64,000 bases of DNA from Pseudacidobacterium ailaaui. GTDB lineage: Bacteria; Acidobacteriota; Terriglobia; Terriglobales; Acidobacteriaceae. The stretch spans positions 372,001 to 436,000 of the forward strand of contig NZ_JIAL01000001.1 in the NCBI RefSeq assembly GCF_000688455.1. The letters are read 5' to 3'. Within the stretch, counting starts at the first letter, position 1, and each line of letters starts with the position of its first letter. This document shows positions 53,927 to 63,634 of the stretch, piece by piece. Made by a program: the position numbers and the translations under genes. The notes beneath the pieces are model-generated. The model searched no databases. It was not told the DNA's origin and saw only the letters and a program-made list of their open reading frames with translations.

Positions 53927-54867
53927 CCGTAAACGAACAGAAAGAGCTTATTGAGAAAGGCTGGGCCGCCCTTCCTGCCGAATACCGCATCCCGGAGCGC
54001 ACACCCACGCTCGAAGAGGCGCGCATGTACTGCCAGCGCCTCGCTGAGTCGCACTATGAGAATTTTCACGTCGCCTCGTGGTTCCTGCCCCGGCGCCTGC
54101 GCCCTCATTTTCACAGTATCTATGCCTACTGCCGCATCTCCGATGATCTTGGCGACGAAGTTGGAAATTCCCAACAGTCCCTGGCCTTGCTGGACCTCTG
54201 GCAGCAAGAGCTCGATGCCTGCTATCGGGGAGAAGCGCGCCATCCGGTCTTTGTGGCACTGGCGGAAACCATCCGCGCCTGCAACATTCCGAAAGACCCC
54301 TTTGCCGATCTGCTCGTTGCCTTCCGCCAGGACCAGACGATCACTCGCTTCCGGACCATGGAGGATGTGTTGGGCTACTGCCGCTATTCTGCAAACCCAG
54401 TGGGCCATCTCGTTCTTTACGTCTGCGGATATCGCGACGCAGAACGCTTCCGTCTCTCCGACTACACCTGTTCCGCGCTCCAGCTTGCCAATTTCTGGCA
54501 GGATGTGATCGTGGACTACGGAAAAGGCCGCATCTACCTGCCGCAGGCTGACATGGAACGCTTCGGTGTGGAAGAGGCTGTGATCGCCGACCGCAATTTT
54601 ACTCCGCAGTTCCGCGAATTGATGCGCTATGAAGTGCAGTATGCGCGGCAGATGTTTGAAAGAGGACTTCCGCTGATTCAAATGGTGGACCACGAACTGG
54701 CCCTGGATCTGGACCTTTTCAGCCGCGGCGGTCTGGAGATTCTCCATGCGATTGAGCAGCAGAACTATAATGTGCTGCGCGCGCGTCCAGTCATCTCAAA
54801 GACCAGAAAGGCAGCACTTCTCCTGCGCGCACTCAGCAGCAAATTTCTCCGGCGGAGAGCCGCGTGA
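53923..54867 (+). CDS. hpnC: Squalene synthase HpnC (presqualene diphosphate to hydroxysqualene)
   Basis: 314 residues of the trans-isoprenyl diphosphate synthase fold. First Asp-rich motif DDLGDE (YAYCRISDDLGDEVGN), second NFWQDVIVDYGKGRIYLP. The N-terminal HYENFHVASWFLP fits HpnC. With HpnD and HpnE it makes squalene from farnesyl diphosphate. It overlaps both neighbours by 4 bases. Confidence 0.92.
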   Translation: MTVNEQKELIEKGWAALPAEYRIPERTPTLEEARMYCQRLAESHYENFHVASWFLPRRLRPHFHSIYAYCRISDDLGDEVGNSQQSLALLDLWQQELDACYRGEARHPVFVALAETIRACNIPKDPFADLLVAFRQDQTITRFRTMEDVLGYCRYSANPVGHLVLYVCGYRDAERFRLSDYTCSALQLANFWQDVIVDYGKGRIYLPQADMERFGVEEAVIADRNFTPQFRELMRYEVQYARQMFERGLPLIQMVDHELALDLDLFSRGGLEILHAIEQQNYNVLRARPVISKTRKAALLLRALSSKFLRRRAA

Positions 54868-55811
54868 CTCCAACCGTCGAACAGGCGTATGCAATCTGCC
54901 GCAGGATTGCCCGCCGCGAAGCCAAAAACTTTTACTACGCCTTTGTGGCACTGCCCAGGCAGAAACGCAACGCCATCTGCGCCGTGTATGCCTTTATGCG
55001 CCATGCCGATGACCTCTCTGATGACGAGACCCTGTCCCGGGAGCAGCGCCGCAGGAACCTGGACGCATGGCTGGCAGCATGGCACGCTGCTGCGCAAGGG
55101 GGACACACCAATGATCCTGTCTTCATCGCCTTACGCGATGCGCAGGCCCATTTTCATATCACCACAGAATTGCTGGACCAGCTCGTCCACGGCACCGCCA
55201 TGGACCTGCACACCGGCCAGCACAATCCTTCAGGGCCCGGAAGTGATGCGGTCCACCCTCTTCATCTTGATACCTATGCTACCTTCGCCGACCTCTATCG
55301 TTATTGCTACTATGTGGCCTCGGTAGTGGGACTGGTTTGCATCCGAATCTTCGGCTACAGCGACCCTCAGGCCGAAAAACTGGCCGAAGAGACCGGCATC
55401 GCCTTTCAGCTCACAAATATCCTGCGCGATATCCGTGAGGACGCGGCCCGCGGCCGTATCTACCTCCCTATTGAAGACCTGGACCGCTTCGGCGTCTCTT
55501 TGCACGACATTCTCGACCTCAAAGATGGCCATCACCTTACCCTCAACCAGCGCGAACTGCTTGAGTTTGAAGCCGGCAGGGCCGAAAAATATTACCAGTC
55601 AGGCCATGCTTTGCTGCCTTTGATTTCCCCCGATGCACGGCCCGCTCTCTGGGTCCTGGTTGCGATCTATCATCGCTTGTTGCAGCGTATCGCAGCCCGG
55701 AATTACGACGTCTTTTCGCATCGTATTTCCGTGCCGACCTTTGCAAAACTTATGATTCTCGCGCGCGGTCTGCTTCGAATCCTGCTTGCGCGCCTGAGGG
55801 GCGGGAGTTAA
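54864..55811 (+). CDS. hpnD: Presqualene diphosphate synthase HpnD
   Basis: 315 residues from GTG 54864. Starts with KNFYYAFVALPRQKRNAICA; Asp motifs DDLSDDE and NILRDIREDAARGRIYLP are those of HpnD/phytoene-synthase-like enzymes, catalysing head-to-head condensation of two farnesyl diphosphates. Overlaps hpnC by 4 bases (GTGA). Confidence 0.93.
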   Translation: MTPTVEQAYAICRRIARREAKNFYYAFVALPRQKRNAICAVYAFMRHADDLSDDETLSREQRRRNLDAWLAAWHAAAQGGHTNDPVFIALRDAQAHFHITTELLDQLVHGTAMDLHTGQHNPSGPGSDAVHPLHLDTYATFADLYRYCYYVASVVGLVCIRIFGYSDPQAEKLAEETGIAFQLTNILRDIREDAARGRIYLPIEDLDRFGVSLHDILDLKDGHHLTLNQRELLEFEAGRAEKYYQSGHALLPLISPDARPALWVLVAIYHRLLQRIAARNYDVFSHRISVPTFAKLMILARGLLRILLARLRGGS

Positions 55812-55814
55812 CGC

Positions 55815-57200
55815 ATGGCTGGAAAATCCGTTACCGTCATCGGCGGGGGCGTCTCCGGCATTGCCGCCGCCTCTGCACTGGCCGCTTCCGGATACCAGGT
55901 GCATCTTCTGGAGCGTCGCCCTTATCTCGGCGGTCGCGCCTCTTCCTACGAGCATCCGGGCACGGGCGAGATCATCGACAACTGCCAGCATCTTCTCTTC
56001 GGATGCTGCACCAACCTGCTCGACCTATATGACCGTATCGGTGCGATCGAAAAACTCCGCTGGTTCGATGCAATCACCATGATGGAGCCGGGAGGTCGCC
56101 GCAGCATCCTGCGCCCCTCGTTCCTGCCGGCCCCGCTCCATGCCAGCCTTTCCTTTCTCCGCGCACCCGCCTTTTCCTTTCAGGACAAGATCGCCATTGC
56201 CCGTGGTCTCTCTGCTTTTATGGCCGGGCTGCCCGCAGACACCGAAGAGGACTTTGCCCACTGGCTTGCGCGCCACAAACAGACCCCTTCTGCCATCAAA
56301 CGCTTCTGGGAGCCCGTGCTTTTTGCCGCATTAAATGAAGAGCTGGACCAGACCTCTGTCCATTACGCCGCAAAGGTCTGCCGAGAGCTCTTCCTCCGCT
56401 CCCCTCAGGCTGGCCGCATGGCCATTCCCACTGTCCCTCTCAGTGAACTTTATGGTCATGCCCTGGCTTCTCTGCAGGCGCATGGAGCACGGGTCATGCT
56501 CCGGGCCCATGCTACAGGGCTCCATTGGGACGAGGTCTTCCGTCAGTGGGTGGTGAAAACGGAGGGCGACAGCATCCACAGCGATGCAGTTGTCCTGGCG
56601 CTTTCGTTTGAAGCCATGTCCCGGCTTCTGCCCACGCTTCCTGAAGCTCCGGGAAAGGCCCGGCTCGCCGCCCAGCTCGCACAGTTCCATCATGCTCCCA
56701 TTGCAGCCATCCACCTCTGGTTTGATCGCGAAATTACCAGCCTGGAACATGCTGCGCTCTTGGATACCACGGTCCAATGGCTCTTCAACAAATCAAAGCT
56801 CCAGCCGCAGCGCCACAAGCGTGAAGGACATTACATCGAACTCGTCATCAGCGTTTTGCGCTCCGTCATTCCCATGCAGCGGCAAGAGTTGATTGATCTC
56901 GCCCTTCGGGAACTGGCGCTCTTCTTTCCCATAACACGCCAGGCAAAGCTCCTCAAGGCTGCTGTGACTAAGGAAGTCCGGGCCACCTTCTCGATACGCC
57001 CGCAACTGGACCAGTTCCGTCCGTCCGCACAGAGTCCGTGGCATGGGATCTTCCTTGCCGGTGACTGGACCGCAACCGGGTGGCCTGCCACGATGGAAGG
57101 CGCCGCACGCAGCGGTTATCTGGCCGCCGAGGCCCTCACCGGACAGAAGTTTCTGCAGCCTGACCTGCCCTCTACCGGACTTATGCGTCTGTTTCCCTGA
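55815..57200 (+). CDS. hpnE: Hydroxysqualene dehydroxylase HpnE
   Basis: 461 residues. FAD-binding VIGGGVSGIAAASALAASG at the N-terminus, LLERRPYLGGRASSYEHPG (second nucleotide motif) and a C-terminal FLAGDWTATGWPATMEGAA flavin motif, as in amine oxidase/phytoene-desaturase relatives. It completes squalene formation. It begins 3 bases after the hpnD stop. Confidence 0.93.
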   Translation: MAGKSVTVIGGGVSGIAAASALAASGYQVHLLERRPYLGGRASSYEHPGTGEIIDNCQHLLFGCCTNLLDLYDRIGAIEKLRWFDAITMMEPGGRRSILRPSFLPAPLHASLSFLRAPAFSFQDKIAIARGLSAFMAGLPADTEEDFAHWLARHKQTPSAIKRFWEPVLFAALNEELDQTSVHYAAKVCRELFLRSPQAGRMAIPTVPLSELYGHALASLQAHGARVMLRAHATGLHWDEVFRQWVVKTEGDSIHSDAVVLALSFEAMSRLLPTLPEAPGKARLAAQLAQFHHAPIAAIHLWFDREITSLEHAALLDTTVQWLFNKSKLQPQRHKREGHYIELVISVLRSVIPMQRQELIDLALRELALFFPITRQAKLLKAAVTKEVRATFSIRPQLDQFRPSAQSPWHGIFLAGDWTATGWPATMEGAARSGYLAAEALTGQKFLQPDLPSTGLMRLFP

Positions 57201-57227
57201 AGGCATTACACTGACATTTGCCGTGAA

Positions 57228-58127
57228 ATGCGTGAAAATTTTGAGTTTGGTATTGTCTGGCTTATCGTGCGCACCCTTGGTGCGCTTCCCCGCTCCTTTG
57301 CCCGTGCTCTGGGAGCAGCCCTCGGTGCTGTTGCGTTTCATGCCATACCTCGGTTGAAAAAGGTCGGCCTGGTAAACCTGGCCCTGGCATTTCCCGAAAA
57401 ACCCGCCGCAGAGCGACAAAAAATCCTTCGCAGGCTTTACCGCTACCTTGGCTGGCATTTGGCTGAGTTCTGCCAGATGGCGCATTACACTCCTGAATCC
57501 ACTCGCAACTTTATCCGTTACGAAGGACTGGAACATTATCTGGCGGCCAAGGCCAAAGGCAAGGGGGTCCTGGTCGTCACCGGGCACCTCGGCGCCTGGG
57601 AGCTCTCTAGCTTTTACCACTCGCTGATGGGCCACAGCATGAGCATGGTCATTCGCCGCCTCGATAATCCCCGGATCGACGCCCTGGTGAACCATGTCCG
57701 CTGCCTGCACGGAAACCGCGTTCTGCACAAAGATGACTTCGCACGCGGGCTCCTCGATGCCATGCATAAAGCAGAAACCGTTGGCATTCTCATGGACACC
57801 AATATGACTCCGCCCCAGGGCCTTTTTGTTCCCTTCTTCGGCTCCCTGGCCTGCACTGCTTCCGGGCTGGCGCGCGTCGCCCGCAAGACCGGGGCCGCTG
57901 TGCTGCCTGGATTTATGCTCTGGGAAGAATCGGAAAGGAAGTATGTTTTGCACTTTGGACCGGAGATTGCCATAGCAAATACCGGCGACGACGAAGCCGA
58001 CGCCATCACCAATACTGCCCGTTGCACCGCCGCTATTGAGTCCTGGGTGAGACGCTATCCAGATCAGTGGCTCTGGGTACATCGCCGTTGGAAGACCCGT
58101 CCTGAGGGTGGATCGAAAATCTACTGA
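57228..58127 (+). CDS. Lysophospholipid/lipid A-type acyltransferase (HtrB/LpxL family)
   Basis: 299 residues. N-terminal membrane segment, then the acyltransferase His region VTGHLGAWELSSF (HxxxxE-like), LMDTNMTPPQGLFVPFFG, and the C-terminal WLWVHRRWKTRPEG signature of the LpxL/HtrB family. It follows the hopanoid genes by 28 bases, suggesting co-regulation of outer-membrane lipids. The acceptor substrate is unknown. Confidence 0.9.
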   Translation: MRENFEFGIVWLIVRTLGALPRSFARALGAALGAVAFHAIPRLKKVGLVNLALAFPEKPAAERQKILRRLYRYLGWHLAEFCQMAHYTPESTRNFIRYEGLEHYLAAKAKGKGVLVVTGHLGAWELSSFYHSLMGHSMSMVIRRLDNPRIDALVNHVRCLHGNRVLHKDDFARGLLDAMHKAETVGILMDTNMTPPQGLFVPFFGSLACTASGLARVARKTGAAVLPGFMLWEESERKYVLHFGPEIAIANTGDDEADAITNTARCTAAIESWVRRYPDQWLWVHRRWKTRPEGGSKIY

Positions 58128-58171
58128 ACCGGAATCGCTTGAAAATTCCTAGCGCCGGCCGAAAGGACCTA

Positions 58172-58918
58172 TCATCGCTTTGCAGACAGCTCGTGCAGCG
58201 CCTTGCGTGCCATCTTTGCCTTCGGTCCATCCGGCAGGGCGGAAAGATAAAGCTGGTAGTTCTGGATCGCCTCATTTTTATGATTCAGGCGGCGCGCAGC
58301 CTCCGCCAGATAAAAGACCGCATCCGCATTGGTGGGATCGGCCCGCGTCGCCTCTTTGAAGCGCTCATAGGCACCCTGATAGTCTTCCCGGTTGAGGTAA
58401 AACTCGCCCACATGGACGTCATGCTCGGCAAGTTGCGGGTCCTGGACGACTCCCCCTGCGCCATTGGAGAGGCTGCCCTCTCGTTCCCCTTCCAGATCAA
58501 GCCCTTTGGTCTTGTCGCTGCTGGAGCTCTCGCCGGTCGGGTCTGGAGAAATCTGCTCCTTCCCTCCGGTCTCTGTAGCTCTGGCCGCTGCTGCTGCCTT
58601 TTGTGAGACATCTTCCGGGAACGGGTTTTCATCGGCAGTAGATTTCTTCGGCTGCTGCTGGCTCCCTTTCTCCGTCGTCAGCTTTGGCCCATCGGAGCTC
58701 GGATTCTGCGCTGCTGGCGGACAAGTGCTGCTGGACTTCCATCCGCCGTTCCCACCCTTGGTGGCCCCAAAGCTGCAGTTCTTGTCCGTTTGTGAAGCAG
58801 GCGGCTGAGCAGGGTGTGGAGGTGGGGCATAGGGATCGGATGATTGCTGTTGCGCGTGGACAGCCGGGAGAAAAAGCAGGACTGCCGCCAAAACCGAATA
58901 CAAAAGAAATCGCCGCAT
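58172..58918 (-). CDS. Secreted TPR-repeat protein
   Basis: 248 residues from ATG 58918. Signal peptide (RRFLLYSVLAAVLLFLPAVHA), a low-complexity P/S/Q/K-rich linker (about 25-145), then two or three TPR-like units (AEHDVHVGEFYLNREDYQGA, DAVFYLAEAARRLNHKNEAI). Probably an envelope protein-binding module. No enzyme motif. It is convergent with the acyltransferase gene. Confidence 0.8.
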   Translation of the reverse strand: MRRFLLYSVLAAVLLFLPAVHAQQQSSDPYAPPPHPAQPPASQTDKNCSFGATKGGNGGWKSSSTCPPAAQNPSSDGPKLTTEKGSQQQPKKSTADENPFPEDVSQKAAAAARATETGGKEQISPDPTGESSSSDKTKGLDLEGEREGSLSNGAGGVVQDPQLAEHDVHVGEFYLNREDYQGAYERFKEATRADPTNADAVFYLAEAARRLNHKNEAIQNYQLYLSALPDGPKAKMARKALHELSAKR

Positions 58919-59028
58919 GGACCTTCTACTACAGTAGACGCAGCACACCCCCGAAAAGATGGAAAAGCCTACTCTTCAAGTACCCTCTTCTTGTCCTGGG
59001 GCTGGATCTTGCTATACTCGGCTCAAAT

Positions 59029-59484
59029 ATGGCCCTTATCATTCGTTCGTCCGCCATCCATGCGGCAGGCTGCTACACCACTGCGCCAATCAAAAAAGGC
59101 ACGCGCGTGGTTGAATACACGGGACCTCGCATCACCAAAGACGAGGCCGATGAGAAATATCAGAATTCGCCAACGACTTACCTGTTTGGCATCGGCGACG
59201 GATCGTATGTGATAGACGGCCACGGCACGGCCATGTTCATCAATCATTCCTGCGACCCGAATTGCGAAACCGACGAAATCAATGGCCGTGTCTGGATCAG
59301 GGCCATCCGCGACATCGCGGCAGGCGAAGAGCTCACCTATGATTATTGTCTTTACGATGGCGAAGACGAAGAAGCGCCCTGCAATTGCGGCGCTGCCAAT
59401 TGCCGTAAGACCATGTATTCGCAGGAAGAAATCAGAAAGCGCAGACGTTCAAATCTCAGAACAAACCGAGGACCTAGGAAGTAA
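59029..59484 (+). CDS. SET-domain protein (lysine methyltransferase-like)
   Basis: 151 residues from ATG 59029. SET motifs are all visible: RSSAIHAAGCYTTAPIKKGT, INHSCDPNCE (SAM/knot motif), ELTYDYCLYDGED and a post-SET cysteine cluster CNCGAANCRKTM. Catalytic Tyr candidates are in TYDY. Bacterial SET proteins may methylate ribosomal or chromatin-like proteins; the target here is unknown. The fold is mainly eukaryotic, so ancient transfer is likely. Stands alone, divergent from the TPR gene. Confidence 0.93.
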   Translation: MALIIRSSAIHAAGCYTTAPIKKGTRVVEYTGPRITKDEADEKYQNSPTTYLFGIGDGSYVIDGHGTAMFINHSCDPNCETDEINGRVWIRAIRDIAAGEELTYDYCLYDGEDEEAPCNCGAANCRKTMYSQEEIRKRRRSNLRTNRGPRK

Positions 59485-59528
59485 TTTCCTGTCCCCGGTT
59501 CTTTGCAAAGTATTCGTTTGGCTTCGTT

Positions 59529-59858
59529 TTAGCTTGATTTCTGGGCAGAAACAGAGTTCACCGTAATGGTATCGCCGTCTACCGTTCCGGTAATCGACAC
59601 ATTCTTGCCTGCCATGGCCTTTACCTGCGACTCATCGCCCTTCAATTTGTAGACCTTGCCGTCGCTCACCAGAACAGCGTCCGAGCCACCCTTGATGCAT
59701 TTCTTCACACATTTGGTCGCGTCGGCACTCGGTGAGCTGTGAGCAGCCCCACAATGCGCATCGCTGATGTAGCCATTCATCGTCGTGGAAGACTGCGCCG
59801 AAAGCCCCATGGCCCCCAACGCCAGAAGACCTGTTACTGCGAGTGTATTCAGCTTCAT
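59529..59858 (-). CDS. Small secreted OB-like/DUF5818-type protein
   Basis: 109 residues. Signal peptide (LNTLAVTGLLALGAMGLSAQ), then TMNGYISDAHCGAAH with two Cys pairs (DAHC; CVKKC) and a beta-rich end (MAGKNVSITGTVDGDTITVN). Secreted proteins of this pattern are frequent in Acidobacteria; function unknown. The cysteines could bind metal. Confidence 0.75.
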   Translation of the reverse strand: MKLNTLAVTGLLALGAMGLSAQSSTTMNGYISDAHCGAAHSSPSADATKCVKKCIKGGSDAVLVSDGKVYKLKGDESQVKAMAGKNVSITGTVDGDTITVNSVSAQKSS

Positions 59859-59949
59859 GCTGTGCTACTCCTTTGGATGAAAACCACAATCAGCATACGC
59901 CATGGAAGCGAAAAAAGGCAGGGATTTTGCGGACTTTTGATCCCGCAAA

Positions 59950-59977
59950 AAATAAGCGGAGGACCTTTGTCCTCCGC
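59950..59977 (-). terminator. Rho-independent terminator of the Oar-like receptor gene
   Basis: Perfect 9-bp stem GCGGAGGAC/GTCCTCCGC (59956-59964 with 59969-59977) and a CTTT loop. On the minus strand it is followed by TTATTTTTTG, so it ends transcripts from the receptor gene whose stop is at 60001. Confidence 0.88.
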
Positions 59978-60000
59978 CATGCAAAATGGATTTCCTGTCT

Positions 60001-63000
60001 TTAGAAGTTAAAGCTGGCCTTCAACTGGATGAGACGCGGGGAAGCATCTCCACCCAGAAACGCACCAAGAATCGAGGTAGGTGTGTTGGCCGTGGTGTAG
60101 ATAATGCCATTAGAGCTTCCATAGGTCACATCCGCATATGGAATCTGGAAGTTCGGATGGTTAAACAGATTGAAGAACTGTGCTCCTACCTTCAACCTCG
60201 CTGAATCCCAGCCATGGATCCTGAAACCCTTCGTCAGGTCCAGATCGAAGTCTGTGTAGTTCGGACCATAAAGCTGGTTGCGGCGCTGCTGCCCGAAATC
60301 CGTCGAACTGGTGAAATGGGAAGCAAATTCGCACGGAGTGGTCGTATGGGATCCCCCGCCGCAGTGATGATTGAAGTTGTTATCAAGCTGTTTGGCAAGC
60401 GCTGCATTGCCGTAAATATTGTTTCCCGTGTTGTCATACACCGAGAAAGGATATCCGGAATTATGAAAAATCGTTCCGGCAATCTCCCAGTCATCGGTCA
60501 CGACGTGAGGACCTCCCCAGTAGGGGACCGTAATGGCGTAGTTTGCTGAGATGTAATGCCGTGTATCATAATCGGCATTCCCATAATTCTGATGCAGGTC
60601 ATAAGGATTGATCTGTCCGACTGGATTGACGCCAAAAGCATCGAACCCGCCATTGGAGATCTCGTCCAAAGCATGACCATAAGCATAGTTAAATTGCATG
60701 GTCAGCCACTTACGGCGGCTTGTAGCTGTTGCAATCAAACCATTGAAGTTTGAGCTTGCGCCACTGTAGTACTCCGTGACGGAAGCAAAGGACTTATTCG
60801 GCAGCCTGGAAGGCAGAGTGGCATTTGTCCCGGGGACAGCGTCATATGCATTCGGCATCCTGGGCACAGGCTCGTGGTAACCGTGATTTCCAATATAAGT
60901 CACGCTGACCACTGTGTTTTTCGCTACTTCCCGCTCCACTGCCAGGCTCCACTCTTCAAATGTCGGCAGATAGACCTTATGGGCCACAGATGTTACTGTA
61001 GGACGCCGGAAAACGCCTCCTGAAGCAGCATACAGACTTGCATAGCTGCCGCCCTGCGGAAACTGCTGCTGGAAAAGCTTATCGGAGGTCACGGAGATTG
61101 CATGGCCGCTGGCGGAATTCTGTGTGTCCACCGTGATCGGGTTTCCATAAATTGCACCCAAAACCGTCCAACGGTCTACATCGGGCGGATTGGAAAGAAG
61201 ATTGCCCATGATCTGCGCCGGGAAGTAATTTGCAAACATTCCGAAACCACCGCGGACGGTCGTCTTGGAATCGGCCCCCTCGGGCAGCCATGCAAAACCA
61301 ATGCGCGGCTCCCATGCAACATTCTGCTGATCAAAGAACGCACGCTTCCGGTTGGCTGAGATCAATGTGTTATACGGCGTTGTAGATGCCGTGCTCAGAG
61401 AAGAGAAGTCCTGGCTGAAATTCGCAATGCATTTGGTCAGACAAATTGGATTTGAATTGTGCTCCAGCCGCAGGCCATATGTCAGCGTGAAGTTAGGAAG
61501 GACCTTCCACTGGTCCTGCAGGTAGGCCCCCATCACATAGAGTGCAACCGGGTTGCTCAAGCGCAAAGGAATGCGCTCCGCCCATTCGTCAGAATAACCT
61601 GCGGCAAAGTCCCCCTGGTCTAAAATAAAGTTTTCACCACCAGCAAACGCCACGTTGTGTTCACTGGACGTGAAGTCCGTGATGTCGTCCCGGCGCATGG
61701 TGAAGCCGAGCTTGATGGTGTGCGCGGCCTTGGTCCAGCTCAGATCATCGTTAAACTGATATCCAGTTACATTGCGGCCCTGGGGGAAAGCGTAATCCGC
61801 GTTGCCGACCCATTCCGAGGAATTTGCTCCCAGGTCCCAGTCGCCACCGCTAGCATTTCCCTCTGGAATAAGAACAAATGGAACCGTTTGCGCGAGCTTG
61901 GTCGCATTGGTATTCGTAAAGATTGCGCGGTAGTAACTGGCTGCAAACAGAAACTGGTTGGTCAGATAAGAAGAGAAGGTATGGGTCTCATTGAGCTGCC
62001 CCTCATAGGAAGGCTGCGGGCTTTCCGCGTTGAAAATTGGATTGAGGAAGCTCGTGGCCGTGGGCTGTACACCCTTATCGACCTTGAAGTGAACAAACAG
62101 ATGATCATCATCGGAGAGATTGAAGTCCGTTCTACCGGTGATTAACCACTCACGGCCAAAGTTTGTCGTCTGTCCATTAAAGATCCAGGAGTCGGGATCA
62201 TTTGGGTCCTGGTAACCCGATTTCCAGTTCGGCGCGTTGTTGTAGTAATTAAAAATTGTCTGATAAAGGGGTGCCTCACTGGAATTTCCGTTGTCCGCAA
62301 GATTTCCATACGGAGTGAGAGGGCTGTTCTGCCCGGCGGGACCAAGAACAGCGGCCTGGTAAGCCGGGCTCGGGCCATAGGCCGTTCCGCGCACAGGAAT
62401 AATGACGCGGATGCCTTCATAGTCCACGAACCAGAATGCCTTGTCCTTTTTAATTGGCCCCCCGACGGCAGCTGCCCACTGGTTCGCATTGTCAAAATTT
62501 CGCGGCGATCCAGCCTGCTTGTTGAAGTAGCTGTTGGCGTTCATAATGCGGCCATTCCACCAGTAGGTCGCATTTCCATGGAAGGCATTGCCACCCGAGC
62601 GGCTGATCTCGTTCACCTGCGCGCCACCCAAGCCACCAAAAGCTGCATCATAGGCATTCGTGATGACCGTAACGGTATCGACGTCATTATTTCCGAGCAG
62701 AAGGTTCGTTGCTCCCGAATTATTCAGGTTCAGGTAGGGGTCTCCTTCGTAACCACCATTCACGGTAAACGTGTTGGCCGTAGCAGGAAGACCGTTCGTC
62801 GCAAAATTTCCATACCCACCCTGCGTGTTCATTACGGCCCCAGGGGTGGTCTGGGCCACAAAGGTCAGGTCATTTCCCGGATTCGGAAGGGTCTGGATTT
62901 GCTGCAGGCTAAAACTGGTCGAGACCTGAGCATCATCCGTATGCAGAACGGGAATTTCCGTCCCCGTCACTTGGACCGTCGTAACGCCCTGTCCCACGCT

Positions 63001-63351
63001 GAGCATGACATTCACCGGCGTGATAGTCCCTGCCGATACAGTCGCATTTAAGGTAGCGGCTTGGAACCCTGTCGCAGTCACAGAAATCTTGTAGGCTCCG
63101 GGAGAGAGCAGCGGAACACGGAAATCGCCTGTTCCATTGGTTACTGTCGTTTTTATCTGACCATTGCTTTCACTGGTAACTGTAATTTGTGCATTCGATA
63201 CAGCGGCACCGGACGGATCTGTAACTGTTCCGGTAATGTCGCCTGAAATATTCGATTGGGCTTTGGAGATACCCAGCGAGAACCACTGAACCAGGAAAAC
63301 AAGGCTGACTGCTGCAAACAGCTTCAGACCTTTAAACCAAGTATGTTTCAT
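60001..63351 (-). CDS. TonB-dependent receptor-like outer-membrane protein with carboxypeptidase-regulatory-like domain (Oar family)
   Basis: 1,116 residues. Signal peptide (FAAVSLVFLVQWFSLGISKA), then a CarboxypepD_reg-like beta-sandwich (ISGDITGTVTDPSGAAVSNA; about 33-115), a plug-like region (LPNPGNDLTFVAQTTPGAVM; VNEISRSGGNAFHGNATYWW) and a long barrel ending in F (LIQLKASFNF). This Oar/TonB form is greatly expanded in Acidobacteria and is thought to import sugars or oligomers. Its own terminator lies just after the stop, so it is likely monocistronic. Confidence 0.9.
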   Translation of the reverse strand: MKHTWFKGLKLFAAVSLVFLVQWFSLGISKAQSNISGDITGTVTDPSGAAVSNAQITVTSESNGQIKTTVTNGTGDFRVPLLSPGAYKISVTATGFQAATLNATVSAGTITPVNVMLSVGQGVTTVQVTGTEIPVLHTDDAQVSTSFSLQQIQTLPNPGNDLTFVAQTTPGAVMNTQGGYGNFATNGLPATANTFTVNGGYEGDPYLNLNNSGATNLLLGNNDVDTVTVITNAYDAAFGGLGGAQVNEISRSGGNAFHGNATYWWNGRIMNANSYFNKQAGSPRNFDNANQWAAAVGGPIKKDKAFWFVDYEGIRVIIPVRGTAYGPSPAYQAAVLGPAGQNSPLTPYGNLADNGNSSEAPLYQTIFNYYNNAPNWKSGYQDPNDPDSWIFNGQTTNFGREWLITGRTDFNLSDDDHLFVHFKVDKGVQPTATSFLNPIFNAESPQPSYEGQLNETHTFSSYLTNQFLFAASYYRAIFTNTNATKLAQTVPFVLIPEGNASGGDWDLGANSSEWVGNADYAFPQGRNVTGYQFNDDLSWTKAAHTIKLGFTMRRDDITDFTSSEHNVAFAGGENFILDQGDFAAGYSDEWAERIPLRLSNPVALYVMGAYLQDQWKVLPNFTLTYGLRLEHNSNPICLTKCIANFSQDFSSLSTASTTPYNTLISANRKRAFFDQQNVAWEPRIGFAWLPEGADSKTTVRGGFGMFANYFPAQIMGNLLSNPPDVDRWTVLGAIYGNPITVDTQNSASGHAISVTSDKLFQQQFPQGGSYASLYAASGGVFRRPTVTSVAHKVYLPTFEEWSLAVEREVAKNTVVSVTYIGNHGYHEPVPRMPNAYDAVPGTNATLPSRLPNKSFASVTEYYSGASSNFNGLIATATSRRKWLTMQFNYAYGHALDEISNGGFDAFGVNPVGQINPYDLHQNYGNADYDTRHYISANYAITVPYWGGPHVVTDDWEIAGTIFHNSGYPFSVYDNTGNNIYGNAALAKQLDNNFNHHCGGGSHTTTPCEFASHFTSSTDFGQQRRNQLYGPNYTDFDLDLTKGFRIHGWDSARLKVGAQFFNLFNHPNFQIPYADVTYGSSNGIIYTTANTPTSILGAFLGGDASPRLIQLKASFNF

Positions 63352-63634
63352 TCACATCTCTCATAAATTTTGAAGTTTGGGGGTGCAGTACGCCGGCATG
63401 ATAAGGCAATTCAAAGACCAATCAAAATTGAATCCAAACTTCATCGCTTATTTGCATAAAAAATAAAGGCTTATTCAATGTCTAAATATTTACTTAGCCG
63501 TAATATCTATTAACTTCTTAATAAAACATTTATTCCATTTTTCATATCTAATTTCCATACGTCATAGGGTCATACCCATTGGCTCCGTGAAACAATATCC
63601 TTAGCGGTTCATCAAATTGAAGGAGGGCCGCGTC
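63352..63634. other. AT-rich divergent intergenic region
   Basis: About 280 bases, much more AT-rich than the surroundings, between the receptor gene (minus) and htpX (plus). It must carry both promoters; no operator stands out. Confidence 0.6.

Noticed and set aside
53875..54747. 290-codon minus-strand open frame
   Set aside because: Antisense to hpnC, whose catalytic motifs are clear; no recognisable protein.
56793..58082. 429-codon minus-strand open frame
   Set aside because: Antisense to hpnE and the acyltransferase; composition is unlike a protein and there is no family pattern.
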